DNA of 64,000 nucleotides from assembly GCF_022809315.2 (NCBI RefSeq), contig NZ_JAKZJU020000001.1, forward strand, positions 1,897,001 through 1,961,000, given 5' to 3'. Below, piece after piece: positions 32,852-41,304 of this stretch. The DNA comes from Mesosutterella faecium. Lineage in GTDB: Bacteria; Pseudomonadota; Gammaproteobacteria; Burkholderiales; Burkholderiaceae_F. The translations under genes were made by a program, and so were the position numbers. Each line of letters begins with the position of its first letter. Position 1 is the first letter of the stretch. A model generated the notes under the pieces. The model was given only the letters and a program-made list of their open reading frames with translations. It searched no databases and was not told the DNA's origin.

Positions 32852-33961
32852 ATGGGAGCGTTCGAAAGCTTCGGACTCGCGGTCGAGTCCCAGATCTCGG
32901 GCTTTTCCGAGAGCGTCTCCACGCAGCTCATCGCGGGGCTCGGCCCCATCGCCGCCGCCTCGATCACGATCTACGTGACCGCGCGGGCCTGGGCGATCCT
33001 GATGGGGCGCGAAAACGGCGCGATCGGAGGCCTCATCCTCTCGGCGGCGCGCTGCGCGCTCGTCGCCTTCTTCGCGCTCAACGCCGGGAACTACGTCTCC
33101 TACGCGATTTCGGCCGTGCAGGGGCTGGAGGCCTGGCTCCTGCAGACGCTCCCCGGAGCTCCGAAGAGCGCCTGGGCCGCGATCGACGCGCTCTGGGCGG
33201 CCTGCGCGGGTGGGATCGAGTCGCTCTGGGGGCTGCTCGACGCCTACGGGATGACGCACCTGGGGGAGGAAATCCTCACCGCGCTCTGCGTGGTCGCGAT
33301 GACGGTGCTCGGGGTGCTCCTCACCTCGGCCTCGCTCGGGGTGCTGCTCCTCGCGAAGATCGCGCTCGCCCTCACGCTGGGGTTCGGGCCGGCGTTCCTG
33401 TGCTGCCTCATGTTCCCCGCGGCCCGCGGCTGGTTCGACCCGTGGCTGCGCTCGACCCTCACCTACGTCTTCACCGTCGTGATGGCCGGGGCCGTGCTCC
33501 TCTTCTTTTCGGGGCTTTTCACCGAGCGGATCGCGCGCATCTCGGCCGCGGCCTCGGGCAGCGGCGGTCCCGACGTCTTCGGGGTCTGGCTCGAGCTCGG
33601 GGTGACGCTCGTGATCACGCTCACCGCGAGCTCGATCATCCGGCTCATTCCCTCGATCGCGGCCGGGCTCGCGGGCGGGGCCTCGATGCAGGCCGTGGGG
33701 CTGGGCTCGATGCTGGCCGGCGCCTTCGGGCCCGCCCGGGCGGCGGCCGGCGCCGCAGCAGCAGGCTTTGGATTCGCAGCCGGAAGCAGTTCAATCGCCG
33801 CTGCCGGCCGAATGATCCTCGGCCGTCGGGGGCTCGAGCAGACAGGGGCCCTTCCGATGGCGGCACTCGGCGCCGCGGCGGGCGGCGCGGGACGGCTCTC
33901 CGCCGCAGCGGCCAGACGCCTCTCGCGCACCCTCCGGGGCGCGGGAGGAGGCGGCCCGTGA
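32852..33961 (+). CDS. virB6: VirB6/TrbL-like polytopic channel protein
   Basis: Inner-membrane channel component, 369 residues with about six to eight hydrophobic helices between residues 25 and 275 and a Gly/Ala-rich, basic C-terminus. The segment FGPAFLCCLMFPAARGWFDPWL (near 178-199 in part) is a VirB6 landmark. Start at 32852 after GGAG-TGAAGCC. Confidence 0.9.
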   Translation: MGAFESFGLAVESQISGFSESVSTQLIAGLGPIAAASITIYVTARAWAILMGRENGAIGGLILSAARCALVAFFALNAGNYVSYAISAVQGLEAWLLQTLPGAPKSAWAAIDALWAACAGGIESLWGLLDAYGMTHLGEEILTALCVVAMTVLGVLLTSASLGVLLLAKIALALTLGFGPAFLCCLMFPAARGWFDPWLRSTLTYVFTVVMAGAVLLFFSGLFTERIARISAAASGSGGPDVFGVWLELGVTLVITLTASSIIRLIPSIAAGLAGGASMQAVGLGSMLAGAFGPARAAAGAAAAGFGFAAGSSSIAAAGRMILGRRGLEQTGALPMAALGAAAGGAGRLSAAAARRLSRTLRGAGGGGP

Positions 33962-34029
33962 TTCCGCCCCCCTTTCCACCTCTTTCCCGCTTTTTTCAAA
34001 GACAAAAAGACACTTAAAGGAGAAACCCA

Positions 34030-34170
34030 ATGAAATCGCCACTTCTTCACTTCGCCGCCGCGGCCCTCGCGGCAGTGCTCCTCGCGGGCTGCGCCTCAGG
34101 CGCCCCCGCGCTTCCGGAGCCTGCAGGCGAACGCATTCCCGTCAATGTTCCCTCGGGAGGCGCGTCATGA
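34030..34170 (+). CDS. virB7: VirB7-like small lipoprotein
   Basis: 46-residue lipoprotein, small enough to be missed by length filters. It starts MKSPLLHFAA, with lipobox V-L-L-A-G-C (Cys 21) and a short Pro-rich mature part ending NVPSGGAS. It lies between virB6 and virB8 and its stop overlaps the virB8 start (ATGA). VirB7 lipoproteins anchor the VirB9/VirB10 outer-membrane ring. Size, lipobox and position all fit. Confidence 0.85.
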   Translation: MKSPLLHFAAAALAAVLLAGCASGAPALPEPAGERIPVNVPSGGAS

Positions 34171-34919
34171 AGCTGCCCCGCATTTTCCAAAGAAAGGCCT
34201 GCGAGGAAAAGGCTGCCGCTGCGGCCTCTCCGCGCCCGTCCGGCGCCGAAGCCTTCACATTTGAAGCCGCCCGTGAGGACCTCGCCGCAAAAAGCGAAGC
34301 CCGGGCGTGGCGCTGCGCCGCGGGGCTCGGAGTGCTTCTCGCGCTCGAGGCGGCGGCGCTAATTGCGCTCCTCCCGCTTAAAAGCTCGGTGCCCTTCGTG
34401 GTCCAGGTCGACCGCAGCACAGGCGAGTCCGTGGTGCTGCCGATCGCGAACACGCGCGAGATCCCCGCCTCCGAAGCGCAGGACAAGTACTGGCTCGGCC
34501 AGTACGTGCTCGCCCGCGAGTCCTACGACTACCGGACGCTTGAAAACGACTACATCAAAACCCGTGAGCTTTCGACCCGCTCGGTCTTCGAGCCCTACGC
34601 CTCGCAGTTCGGGCAGAAGGAGGGGTCGCTTGAGAAGCTCTACGGCGACAGCCGGGAAATCCGCGTGAAGCTCCTCTCGGTGGTCCCCAACGGCAACGGC
34701 GTGGCCACCGTGCGGTTTTCCAAGACCCTGCGCAGCACCCGCAGCGGCCTCGAGGAAAAAGAGTCGCGCTGGACCGCGACCCTGGGCTACGAGTACCACC
34801 CCGAGTTCAAGGCGACCGAGGCCTCGAGGCTCGTGAACCCGTTCGGCTTCCGCGTGACCTCCTACCGGGTGGACGAGGAGGTGGGGCGCGAGCCCGAGGC
34901 CCCGAAGGAGGCGTCATGA
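34167..34919 (+). CDS. virB8: VirB8-like assembly factor
   Basis: Bitopic inner-membrane scaffold protein, 250 residues. A cytoplasmic N-terminus (1-50), one membrane helix (CAAGLGVLLALEAAALIALLPL in part, 51-72), then the periplasmic NTF2-like domain starting VPFVVQVDRSTGES and including the YVLARESYDYRTLENDY region. A typical VirB8 ending is followed by a short acidic tail. Overlaps virB7 and virB9 starts by four bases. Confidence 0.92.
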   Translation: MKLPRIFQRKACEEKAAAAASPRPSGAEAFTFEAAREDLAAKSEARAWRCAAGLGVLLALEAAALIALLPLKSSVPFVVQVDRSTGESVVLPIANTREIPASEAQDKYWLGQYVLARESYDYRTLENDYIKTRELSTRSVFEPYASQFGQKEGSLEKLYGDSREIRVKLLSVVPNGNGVATVRFSKTLRSTRSGLEEKESRWTATLGYEYHPEFKATEASRLVNPFGFRVTSYRVDEEVGREPEAPKEAS

Positions 34920-35707
34920 AGCGCGCGCTTTTCCCGCTGCCCGCCGCCCTGGCGCTCGCTTTTTCGGCAGCCGGGGCGATGGCGGGGCCCCGGGTCGAGG
35001 AGCGGCTCTACGACCCGGGCGAAGTGGTCCCGCTTGTGGCCGCCGGGGGTGTTGTGACCACGGTGGTCTTCGAGCAGGGCGAAGTGATCCGGAGCTTTGT
35101 CTCGGGCTACAGCTCGGCCTGGTCGTTCGCGGCCGAGGGCAGCCGCCTCTACCTCAAGCCCAAAAGCCCGAAGGCCGCCACAAACCTCACGGTGGCAACC
35201 GACCGGCGCATCTACCTCTTCGACCTCCGGGTCGCGAAGAACCCCGCGAAGGCGCTCTACCGGCTCACCTTCCTCTACCCCGCGTCCAAGGCGAAGCGCG
35301 CCGCACAAGGCGCCGCAGGAGGTGCGGCCCGCCTACCCGCGCCGGGCGCGGCCCTCAACGGGAACTGGTCGATGCGCCTCGGGCGCGGCCCGCAGTCCCG
35401 GGCCATCGCCCCGGTCTGGATGGCGGACGACGGGCGCTTCACCTACCTCAGGTTCGCGCCGGGCGCGGATCTTCCCGCGGCCTTCTGCCGTCGGGGGGAA
35501 GAGGAGTCGATCGCGAACTTCCACCTCGAGGAGGACGGGACGCTCGTTATACACGGCGTGTGCAGCGAAATGAGGCTGAGGGCCGGCCAGGCCGTGGTCG
35601 GGCTCTATGCGGAGGGCGAGCACGGAATGAAGAGCCGGAAGCCGGCCGCGCTCAAAGCCGAAGCCTCGGAAAAAGCAAAGGAGGACGACGATGAAAGCGG
35701 AAGATGA
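34916..35707 (+). CDS. virB9: VirB9-like outer-membrane complex protein
   Basis: Periplasmic/outer-membrane ring protein, 263 residues. Signal peptide to AMA near 23, then RVEERLYDPGEVVPLVAAGG and the FEQGEVIRSFVSGYSSAWSF region, and the C-terminal lobe with APVWMADDGRFTYLRF. It ends with a charged Lys/Asp-rich extension. Overlaps virB10 by 17 bases. Confidence 0.92.
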   Translation: MKRALFPLPAALALAFSAAGAMAGPRVEERLYDPGEVVPLVAAGGVVTTVVFEQGEVIRSFVSGYSSAWSFAAEGSRLYLKPKSPKAATNLTVATDRRIYLFDLRVAKNPAKALYRLTFLYPASKAKRAAQGAAGGAARLPAPGAALNGNWSMRLGRGPQSRAIAPVWMADDGRFTYLRFAPGADLPAAFCRRGEEESIANFHLEEDGTLVIHGVCSEMRLRAGQAVVGLYAEGEHGMKSRKPAALKAEASEKAKEDDDESGR

Positions 35708-36875
35708 AAAGGCGGGCAAGCCCCTGCCCGACCAGGCCGGAGTGACGCACCTTGACGCGCGGGCGAAAAACCTGAGGGCCGCGGCAGCGGCGGCGGCCGC
35801 CGTGGCGGTCCTCGGCGCGGCCGCAGGGCTCGTCTTCTGGAAATGGGCGGGAAGGAGCGGGGCCGCCGCGCAGGGCCCCTCCTCCGGCGCCGGGACCGGA
35901 GCGCTCGAGACCAGCAGCAGGACGCTGAAGCTCGAGCCCCTGCCGGAAAGCGCCCTCGCCCCGGGGAGGAACGCGCGGGTAAAGCCCGCTTCAAGTCCCG
36001 CGGCGGAGACTCCACCCTCAGGGGAAAAGCCCGCGCAGAGGGCTCCGGCGCACGCTTCGGTTCCCGCTCCGCTCCGCGTCCCCAGCATCCGCGGGGCCGC
36101 GGAGCGGGAGGCTTCGGAGGCCGGCCCTCGCTTTACCGATCCGCTCGAGGCCGGAAGGGGACAAGCCCCGGGCGGAGCGGCAGCCCCGGCTCTCAGGCCC
36201 GGGGGAAAGACCGCTTCGGCGGCCGCCCCGCGGGACGACGACGCGAGGTTGCAGGCCACGGCCGCGCCCGGAGCGAAAGCCGGGCTCGTGCGCGGCCGCA
36301 GCCTCAGGATCGCGCGCGGCACGGCAATCGAGTGCCTCCTCACCACCCGGATCGACACCACGGTGCCGGGGCCCGCGGCCTGCGTGATACCGCGCGACGT
36401 TTATTCGAAGGACGGCAGGACGCTGCTGCTCGAAAAAGGCTCGAAGGCCTTCGGCGAGTACCGCGGCGCGGTCCAGCACGGGCTGGCCCGCATCTTCCTC
36501 CTCTGGACCCGGATCGAGACCCCGCGCGGCGTCGCCGTGAACCTCAACTCGCCCGCGGCCGACGCGCTGGGCGGGGCGGGCCTTGACGGCACGGTCGACC
36601 GCCACTGGTGGGAGCGCTTCGGAAGCGCCCTGCTCTTTTCGCTCGTCTCCGACGCCTTCGACTTCGGGGTCGCGCGCGAGACGGACGCAAACGGAGGCGT
36701 CAACTACTACGCGAACACCTCGGAGAGCATGTCGGGGCTCATCGCCGAGGCGATGCGGCACGCGGGCGACATCCCGCCCACGCTCACGCGAGCCCAGGGC
36801 ACGAGGCTCACGATCATCGCCGCGCGCGACCTCGACTTCAGCGGCGTGTATGCCGCAGCGGGGCCCCGGCCATGA
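35691..36875 (+). CDS. virB10: VirB10-like channel scaffold
   Basis: Inner- to outer-membrane spanning protein, 394 residues. Short cytoplasmic part, one membrane helix (about 28-52, Ala-rich), a long Pro/Ala/Gly-rich periplasmic linker (55-195), and the TrbI/VirB10 beta-barrel domain from about 200: GTAIECLLTTRIDTTVPGP, VIPRDVYSKDGRTLLLEKGS, and a C-terminal GTRLTIIAARDLDFS. Stop overlaps virB11 start. Confidence 0.93.
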   Translation: MKAEDEKAGKPLPDQAGVTHLDARAKNLRAAAAAAAAVAVLGAAAGLVFWKWAGRSGAAAQGPSSGAGTGALETSSRTLKLEPLPESALAPGRNARVKPASSPAAETPPSGEKPAQRAPAHASVPAPLRVPSIRGAAEREASEAGPRFTDPLEAGRGQAPGGAAAPALRPGGKTASAAAPRDDDARLQATAAPGAKAGLVRGRSLRIARGTAIECLLTTRIDTTVPGPAACVIPRDVYSKDGRTLLLEKGSKAFGEYRGAVQHGLARIFLLWTRIETPRGVAVNLNSPAADALGGAGLDGTVDRHWWERFGSALLFSLVSDAFDFGVARETDANGGVNYYANTSESMSGLIAEAMRHAGDIPPTLTRAQGTRLTIIAARDLDFSGVYAAAGPRP

Positions 36876-37933
36876 GCCGCAGCCTTGCGCGCGACGCGAC
36901 GCTCACCTTCGAGCTCGAGCCCCTCGCGCCCTTTCTCGAAGACCCGGCCGCAACCGAAATCTGCGTGAACGGCCCGGGCGCGGCCTTCGTTCTTGCGGGC
37001 GGCCTCTGGCGCGAAGAGCCCTGCCCCGGACTCACGTCCGGGCGGCTCTCGGACCTCGCCAACGCGGCCGCGGTCTACGCGGGCCGGCCCTTCGGGAGCC
37101 TCTCGCCGCTGCTTTCGATGACGCTGCCGGGCGGCGAGCGGGCGCAGTTCGCGGGGCCCCCGGCCGCGCCCGAAGGCCGGCTCTACGTCTCGATCCGCCG
37201 CCCCGCGGACCGGGTGCGCACCGTGGACGAATTCCTGCGCGAGGGCTTTTTCGACGCGCCGGAGCCGCTGAGTCGGGAGGATCCGGGAGAGCTCGGCCGG
37301 CTTTTCTCGCGCGCCGAGGCCGGAGGTCCCGGGGCGCCCGCGGCCCGGGCGCAGTTTCTCAAGCTTGCCGTGGCGCTTCAGAAAAACATCGTGATCGCGG
37401 GCGAGACGGGCTCGGGCAAGACCACCTTCATGAAGGCGCTCATGCAGGAGATCCCCGCCTCGGAGCGGATCCTCACGATCGAGGACGTCCCGGAGCTTCG
37501 CGCGGGGCTGCCGCGGCACCGCAACCAGGTGAACCTCTTCTACCCGCCGGAGGCGCGCGACGGCGACCCGCTTTCGGCCGGGCGGCTGCTGCGGGCCGCG
37601 CTTCGCATGAAGCCCGACCGGATTCTCATCGCGGAGCTGCGGGGCGCTGAGACCTACGAGTTCCTGAACGCCTGCCTCACCGGGCACGGGGGCTCGATCA
37701 CCTCCTGCCACGCCGGAGGCTGCGAGGAGGCCCTCGAGTACCTGCTGCTCAAGGTGCTGCAGTCCGAGGCGGGCTCGAGGCTCACCGAGCCGGCGATCCG
37801 GCGCCTGATCGGCCTCACGGTGGACGTGATCGTGCACGTGAGCGCCCGCGGCCCCCGCCGCCGGGCCGACGAGATCTGGTACCGGAACGCGCCGGGAGGC
37901 GAAGGGAATTCCAAACAGGGCGCATCAATTTAA
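36872..37933 (+). CDS. virB11: VirB11-like secretion ATPase
   Basis: Hexameric traffic ATPase of the transfer system, 353 residues. N-domain with TEICVNGPG near 28-36. Walker A GETGSGKT near 177-184, Asp box TIEDVPELR, Walker B ILIAELRGAETYEFL and His box HGGSITSCHAG near 270. ATG at 36872 shares ATGA with the end of virB10; the open frame extends further upstream but within virB10. Last of the colinear virB set. Confidence 0.95.
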   Translation: MSRSLARDATLTFELEPLAPFLEDPAATEICVNGPGAAFVLAGGLWREEPCPGLTSGRLSDLANAAAVYAGRPFGSLSPLLSMTLPGGERAQFAGPPAAPEGRLYVSIRRPADRVRTVDEFLREGFFDAPEPLSREDPGELGRLFSRAEAGGPGAPAARAQFLKLAVALQKNIVIAGETGSGKTTFMKALMQEIPASERILTIEDVPELRAGLPRHRNQVNLFYPPEARDGDPLSAGRLLRAALRMKPDRILIAELRGAETYEFLNACLTGHGGSITSCHAGGCEEALEYLLLKVLQSEAGSRLTEPAIRRLIGLTVDVIVHVSARGPRRRADEIWYRNAPGGEGNSKQGASI

Positions 37934-37979
37934 TTCAACAAATTTTGTACATAAAAACGCTTTTAAAGGAGCTTCATCA

Positions 37980-38756
37980 ATGCCAAACCACGTGAAAAAC
38001 ATCCTTGACTTCGAGGGAGATGAGGCCGAGATCGAGCGCCTCAAGTCCGAAACCCAGTCCCCGGGAGGCCCGGGGGAAGAGGACCTCGTGCTCGACTTCA
38101 ACCGGCTCATCCCCATGCCCGCCTCGCTCGAGATGGAAGGCGACGGGGTGCCGGGGCTGTCGACCGCGGCGCTTCTGCTGATGAAAGGCAGCCCCGTCCC
38201 GGAGTCCCTGTCCTGGGACGCGGATCTCATCCTGAGGCGCTTCGGCGATGACGGCCCGAAGGCGGGGCTCGAGGGCCCCGGGGCGCTCCCCGAATTCATC
38301 CGGCGCGCGTCGCTCGACCACAGCTACGGGATCGATCTGCGGCTGGGCGAGGCCGGGCTCGAGAACCTCCGCCGCTACGGCGCCGTGAGCTGGTACGAGT
38401 GGCGGGTCGAGCACTGGGGGACGAAGTGGAACAGCTACATGCCCACCGAGGACGGCAGGAGGATCTCCTTTCTCACGGCCTGGACGCCGCCCGAGCCCGT
38501 CTACAAGGTGCTTTCCGAGCGCTTTCCGCGGGTCGCCTTCACGCTTCGGTGTGCGATCGAGGGCGAGGACCGCACGTACTGGGAGGGCCGCTACGAAAAA
38601 GGCGCCTGCCGCTCGATGCGCGCGATCGAGGACCCCGCGCGGCTCGAGGCGGTCTGGGCCGAAGCGGGCACGCCCTTTGTCTTTCGGGAGCGGACGCTCG
38701 AGAAATCGGCGGAGCCCTCCCCCGCCCCCCGCGGCGGCCGGGGCCGCTCGCGCTGA
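37980..38756 (+). CDS. YubB/DUF1281-like ferredoxin-fold protein
   Basis: Protein of 258 residues similar to plasmid and phage proteins of the YubB/Api92 type; biochemical role unknown. Typical features: N-terminal MPNHVKNILDFEGD (first strand), FNRLIPMP near 37-44 and a WYEWRVEHWGTKWNSYMP region near 134-151. It sits between virB11 and virD4 with an AAAGGAG ribosome site. Such genes are common passengers of conjugative elements. Confidence 0.7.
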   Translation: MPNHVKNILDFEGDEAEIERLKSETQSPGGPGEEDLVLDFNRLIPMPASLEMEGDGVPGLSTAALLLMKGSPVPESLSWDADLILRRFGDDGPKAGLEGPGALPEFIRRASLDHSYGIDLRLGEAGLENLRRYGAVSWYEWRVEHWGTKWNSYMPTEDGRRISFLTAWTPPEPVYKVLSERFPRVAFTLRCAIEGEDRTYWEGRYEKGACRSMRAIEDPARLEAVWAEAGTPFVFRERTLEKSAEPSPAPRGGRGRSR

Positions 38757-38774
38757 AATGAGGAGGAACCGGCC

Positions 38775-40760
38775 ATGAAAGCAAGGCTTACGCGCGGGCA
38801 GATCCTCTTTGGGGCGCTCGGCGCGGCGGGCTCGGCCGCCGCGATCCTCACGATGCTCACCGTCTCGGGGGCGCTTTTCCTGCGCGCCTACGGGCTCGGC
38901 CCCCGGGCGGCCCGACCCGGCACGATTCCCGCCTACTGGCGGGCCTACGGGAACAGCGCGCCGCCGAGGCTTCGCGCCGCGATGGCGTTTTTCCTCCTTC
39001 TGCCCTGGGGCGCCGCGGCGGGGCTGGGGTGGCTTGCTGTCTCGGAGCGCCGGCGGCGGCCGCTGCACGGCGACGCGCGCTTTGCGGGCCGCGCGGAGAT
39101 CCGCCGCGCGGGACTCCTGGGCAGCGCCTCGGACCCGCGCTCGATCCTCGTCGGGAAGTGGCGGGGCGAGTTTCTCGCCTTCGCCGGGAGCCAGTTCGCG
39201 CTGCTTGCCGCCCCGACCCGCTCGGGCAAGGGGGTCGGGGTAGTGATTCCCAACTGTCTGCACTACGGCGAGAGCCTCGTCGTGCTCGACATCAAGGAGG
39301 AGAACTTCGACCTCACCTCGCGCTACCGCCGCGACGTCCTGGGCGAGGAGGTCTATCTCTTCGCCCCCTTCGATGCCGAGGGACGCACCCACCAGTGGAA
39401 CCCCCTCTCCTACGTCTCGGAGGATCCCGCGGACCGGATCGGGGACCTCGACTCGATCGCGGCCTCGCTTTTCTCCACCACCTCGGAAAAGGAGCGGTTC
39501 TGGTCCGAGAACGCGAAGGACCTCTTCCGCGGGCTCGCGCTTTTCGTGCTGGAGACCCCCGGGATCCCCCACACGATGGGCGAGATCCTGCGCCAGGCCT
39601 CGGGCTGCGGCAAACCCTTGAAGGAGCACGTCGAGGAGGAGGCGAAGCGGGCCGAGGAGGAGGGCCGGCCCCACAGCCGCGCCTGCCTTGACTCGCTCAA
39701 CCGCGTGCTCCAGAACGGCGAGAACACGCTCACCTCGATCCTGTCGACCTTCAACGTGCCGATGCTCGCCTTCCAGAACCCGCGGGTCGACGCCGCCACC
39801 TCGGCCGACACCCCGGGGTTCGACCTGCGGGAGGTGAGGCGCCGCCGCATGACGGTCTACCTCGGGATCTCGCCCGACCGGCTCTCCCAGGCGCGCGTGA
39901 TCGTGAACCTCTTTTTCGAGCAGCTGCTCAACCTCAACACGCGGCGGCTCCCCGCCCAGGACCCGGCGCTGCGCTACCAGTGCCTGCTCATCCTGGACGA
40001 GTTCACCTCGATCGGCCGGATCCCGATGATCGCGCAGGCGGTCGCCTACATGGCGGGCTACAACATGCGGCTGCTCACCGTGATCCAGAACAAGAGCCAG
40101 CTGGAGAGCGCCTACGGGCGGGCCCAGGCGGTCACCCTGATGGCAAACCACGCCCTGCAGGTGATCTACGCGCCTTCGCCCGTCGTGATGGACGACGCGC
40201 GCGAGTACAGCGAGATGCTGGGCTACAGCACGGTGCCCGCCCGCTCGAGGACGAGAAGCCTGGGCTCGCTCAAGGGCAGCCGCTCGGAGAGCACGTCCGA
40301 GCAGCGCCGCGCCCTGATGCTGCCCCAGGAGATGCGCGAGCTCGGGGCCGCGCGCGAGATCGTCGCCTGCGAGAACACGCGCCCGGTCCTCGCGCAAAAG
40401 ATCCGCTACTACGAGGAGCCGCTCTTCAAGGCGAGGCTCATGGGCTCGATCCGAAGCGACATCCCGAGGATCGCGCCGCGCGCGGACCCGCCGCCCGCGC
40501 CGAAACCGGCCCCGCCCCCGAATCCCCCACCGCAGGCCCCGGAGACAACGGCCCCGGAGGCTTCCCGCGGGGAGGCCGCCGCCCGCAGCCCCGCGCGGGC
40601 CTACTGCGAAGGCCTCCGCGCGAAGGACGAGGAGATGGAGCGGGCGCTCTCCGACACGGCCTTTTCCTATTTCGAAGGCCTCCGGGGGAAGCCCCCTGCG
40701 GCCTCCGGGCCGGGCCCCGCGCAGGGCGCCGGATCCGCCCCGGAAAACCAAACACCTTAA
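38775..40760 (+). CDS. virD4: VirD4/TraG type IV coupling protein
   Basis: Hexameric membrane ATPase that recruits the relaxosome to the channel, 661 residues. Two N-terminal membrane helices (about 10-36 and 62-88), Walker A APTRSGKGVG near 145-154, a TraG-type VVLDIKEENFDLTSRYR segment, Walker B LLILDEFTSIGRIPM near 405 and the INKSQL-type motif IQNKSQLESAYG. The C-terminal 100 residues are Pro/Ala-rich and divergent, as expected for substrate specificity. Confidence 0.95.
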   Translation: MKARLTRGQILFGALGAAGSAAAILTMLTVSGALFLRAYGLGPRAARPGTIPAYWRAYGNSAPPRLRAAMAFFLLLPWGAAAGLGWLAVSERRRRPLHGDARFAGRAEIRRAGLLGSASDPRSILVGKWRGEFLAFAGSQFALLAAPTRSGKGVGVVIPNCLHYGESLVVLDIKEENFDLTSRYRRDVLGEEVYLFAPFDAEGRTHQWNPLSYVSEDPADRIGDLDSIAASLFSTTSEKERFWSENAKDLFRGLALFVLETPGIPHTMGEILRQASGCGKPLKEHVEEEAKRAEEEGRPHSRACLDSLNRVLQNGENTLTSILSTFNVPMLAFQNPRVDAATSADTPGFDLREVRRRRMTVYLGISPDRLSQARVIVNLFFEQLLNLNTRRLPAQDPALRYQCLLILDEFTSIGRIPMIAQAVAYMAGYNMRLLTVIQNKSQLESAYGRAQAVTLMANHALQVIYAPSPVVMDDAREYSEMLGYSTVPARSRTRSLGSLKGSRSESTSEQRRALMLPQEMRELGAAREIVACENTRPVLAQKIRYYEEPLFKARLMGSIRSDIPRIAPRADPPPAPKPAPPPNPPPQAPETTAPEASRGEAAARSPARAYCEGLRAKDEEMERALSDTAFSYFEGLRGKPPAASGPGPAQGAGSAPENQTP

Positions 40761-40772
40761 AGGACGCAAAAC

Positions 40773-41300
40773 ATGGAAACCAAAGACCAGGGCGCGGCAA
40801 CGCCCGCCCTTTTAAGCGCGCAGCTCACGGGCTCGCCCAAGAGGCTCCCCGCCGGGGAGGGGCTCGAGGCGGACGGCCGCGCGCTTCTCACTGACGGCAC
40901 GGTGACCCCCTTCCGGGTCCGCGTGAGCCGCTACGAGGAGCGGGCGCTGCTGCTCGCCCCCGAAGACCTGCCCGCGGACCTGCGGCCCGAAGCGCTCGAA
41001 GAGGAGCTCATCGAGCGGGTGCAGGGCGACCTGCAGTGGCTGCGTCGCGCCGCGGTTCACGAAAGCCCCGGGCCCCTGCCCCCGCCCCGGGGGCCCGCCG
41101 CCGGGGTGAGGCTCTCCGGCATCGAGCTCGTGGAGGCGGCCGAGGAGCTTCGCGACGAGCTCGTGGCCCGCACCCTCGCCCTCGCCTCGGGGATCGAGGA
41201 AGAAGAGTCGGACGCCTGTTTCGACGAGCCCGCGGCCTGGGACGAGAACGACGCCGAGCAGGCGCTTGAGGCGGAGAAGGCCTACAGCAGGGAGGAGTAA
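40773..41300 (+). CDS. Hypothetical acidic protein in the transfer operon
   Basis: Not recognised. 175 residues. N-terminal half (1-75) looks globular with a YEERALLLAPEDLP segment; the C-terminal third is strongly acidic (EEEESDACFDEPAAWDENDAEQ in part) and helical. The ATG is 12 bp after the virD4 stop, and the ArdC-like gene begins 4 bp after its stop, so it is co-transcribed. Acidic proteins in such clusters are sometimes DNA mimics; nothing here proves that. Confidence 0.6.
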   Translation: METKDQGAATPALLSAQLTGSPKRLPAGEGLEADGRALLTDGTVTPFRVRVSRYEERALLLAPEDLPADLRPEALEEELIERVQGDLQWLRRAAVHESPGPLPPPRGPAAGVRLSGIELVEAAEELRDELVARTLALASGIEEEESDACFDEPAAWDENDAEQALEAEKAYSREE

Positions 41301-41304
41301 AGCC

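Noticed and set aside
37977..40769. 930-codon open frame on the minus strand opposite the YubB-like and virD4 genes
   Set aside because: It spans two confirmed genes and the gap between them, and has low-complexity Arg/Gly/Ala composition. Shadow frame.
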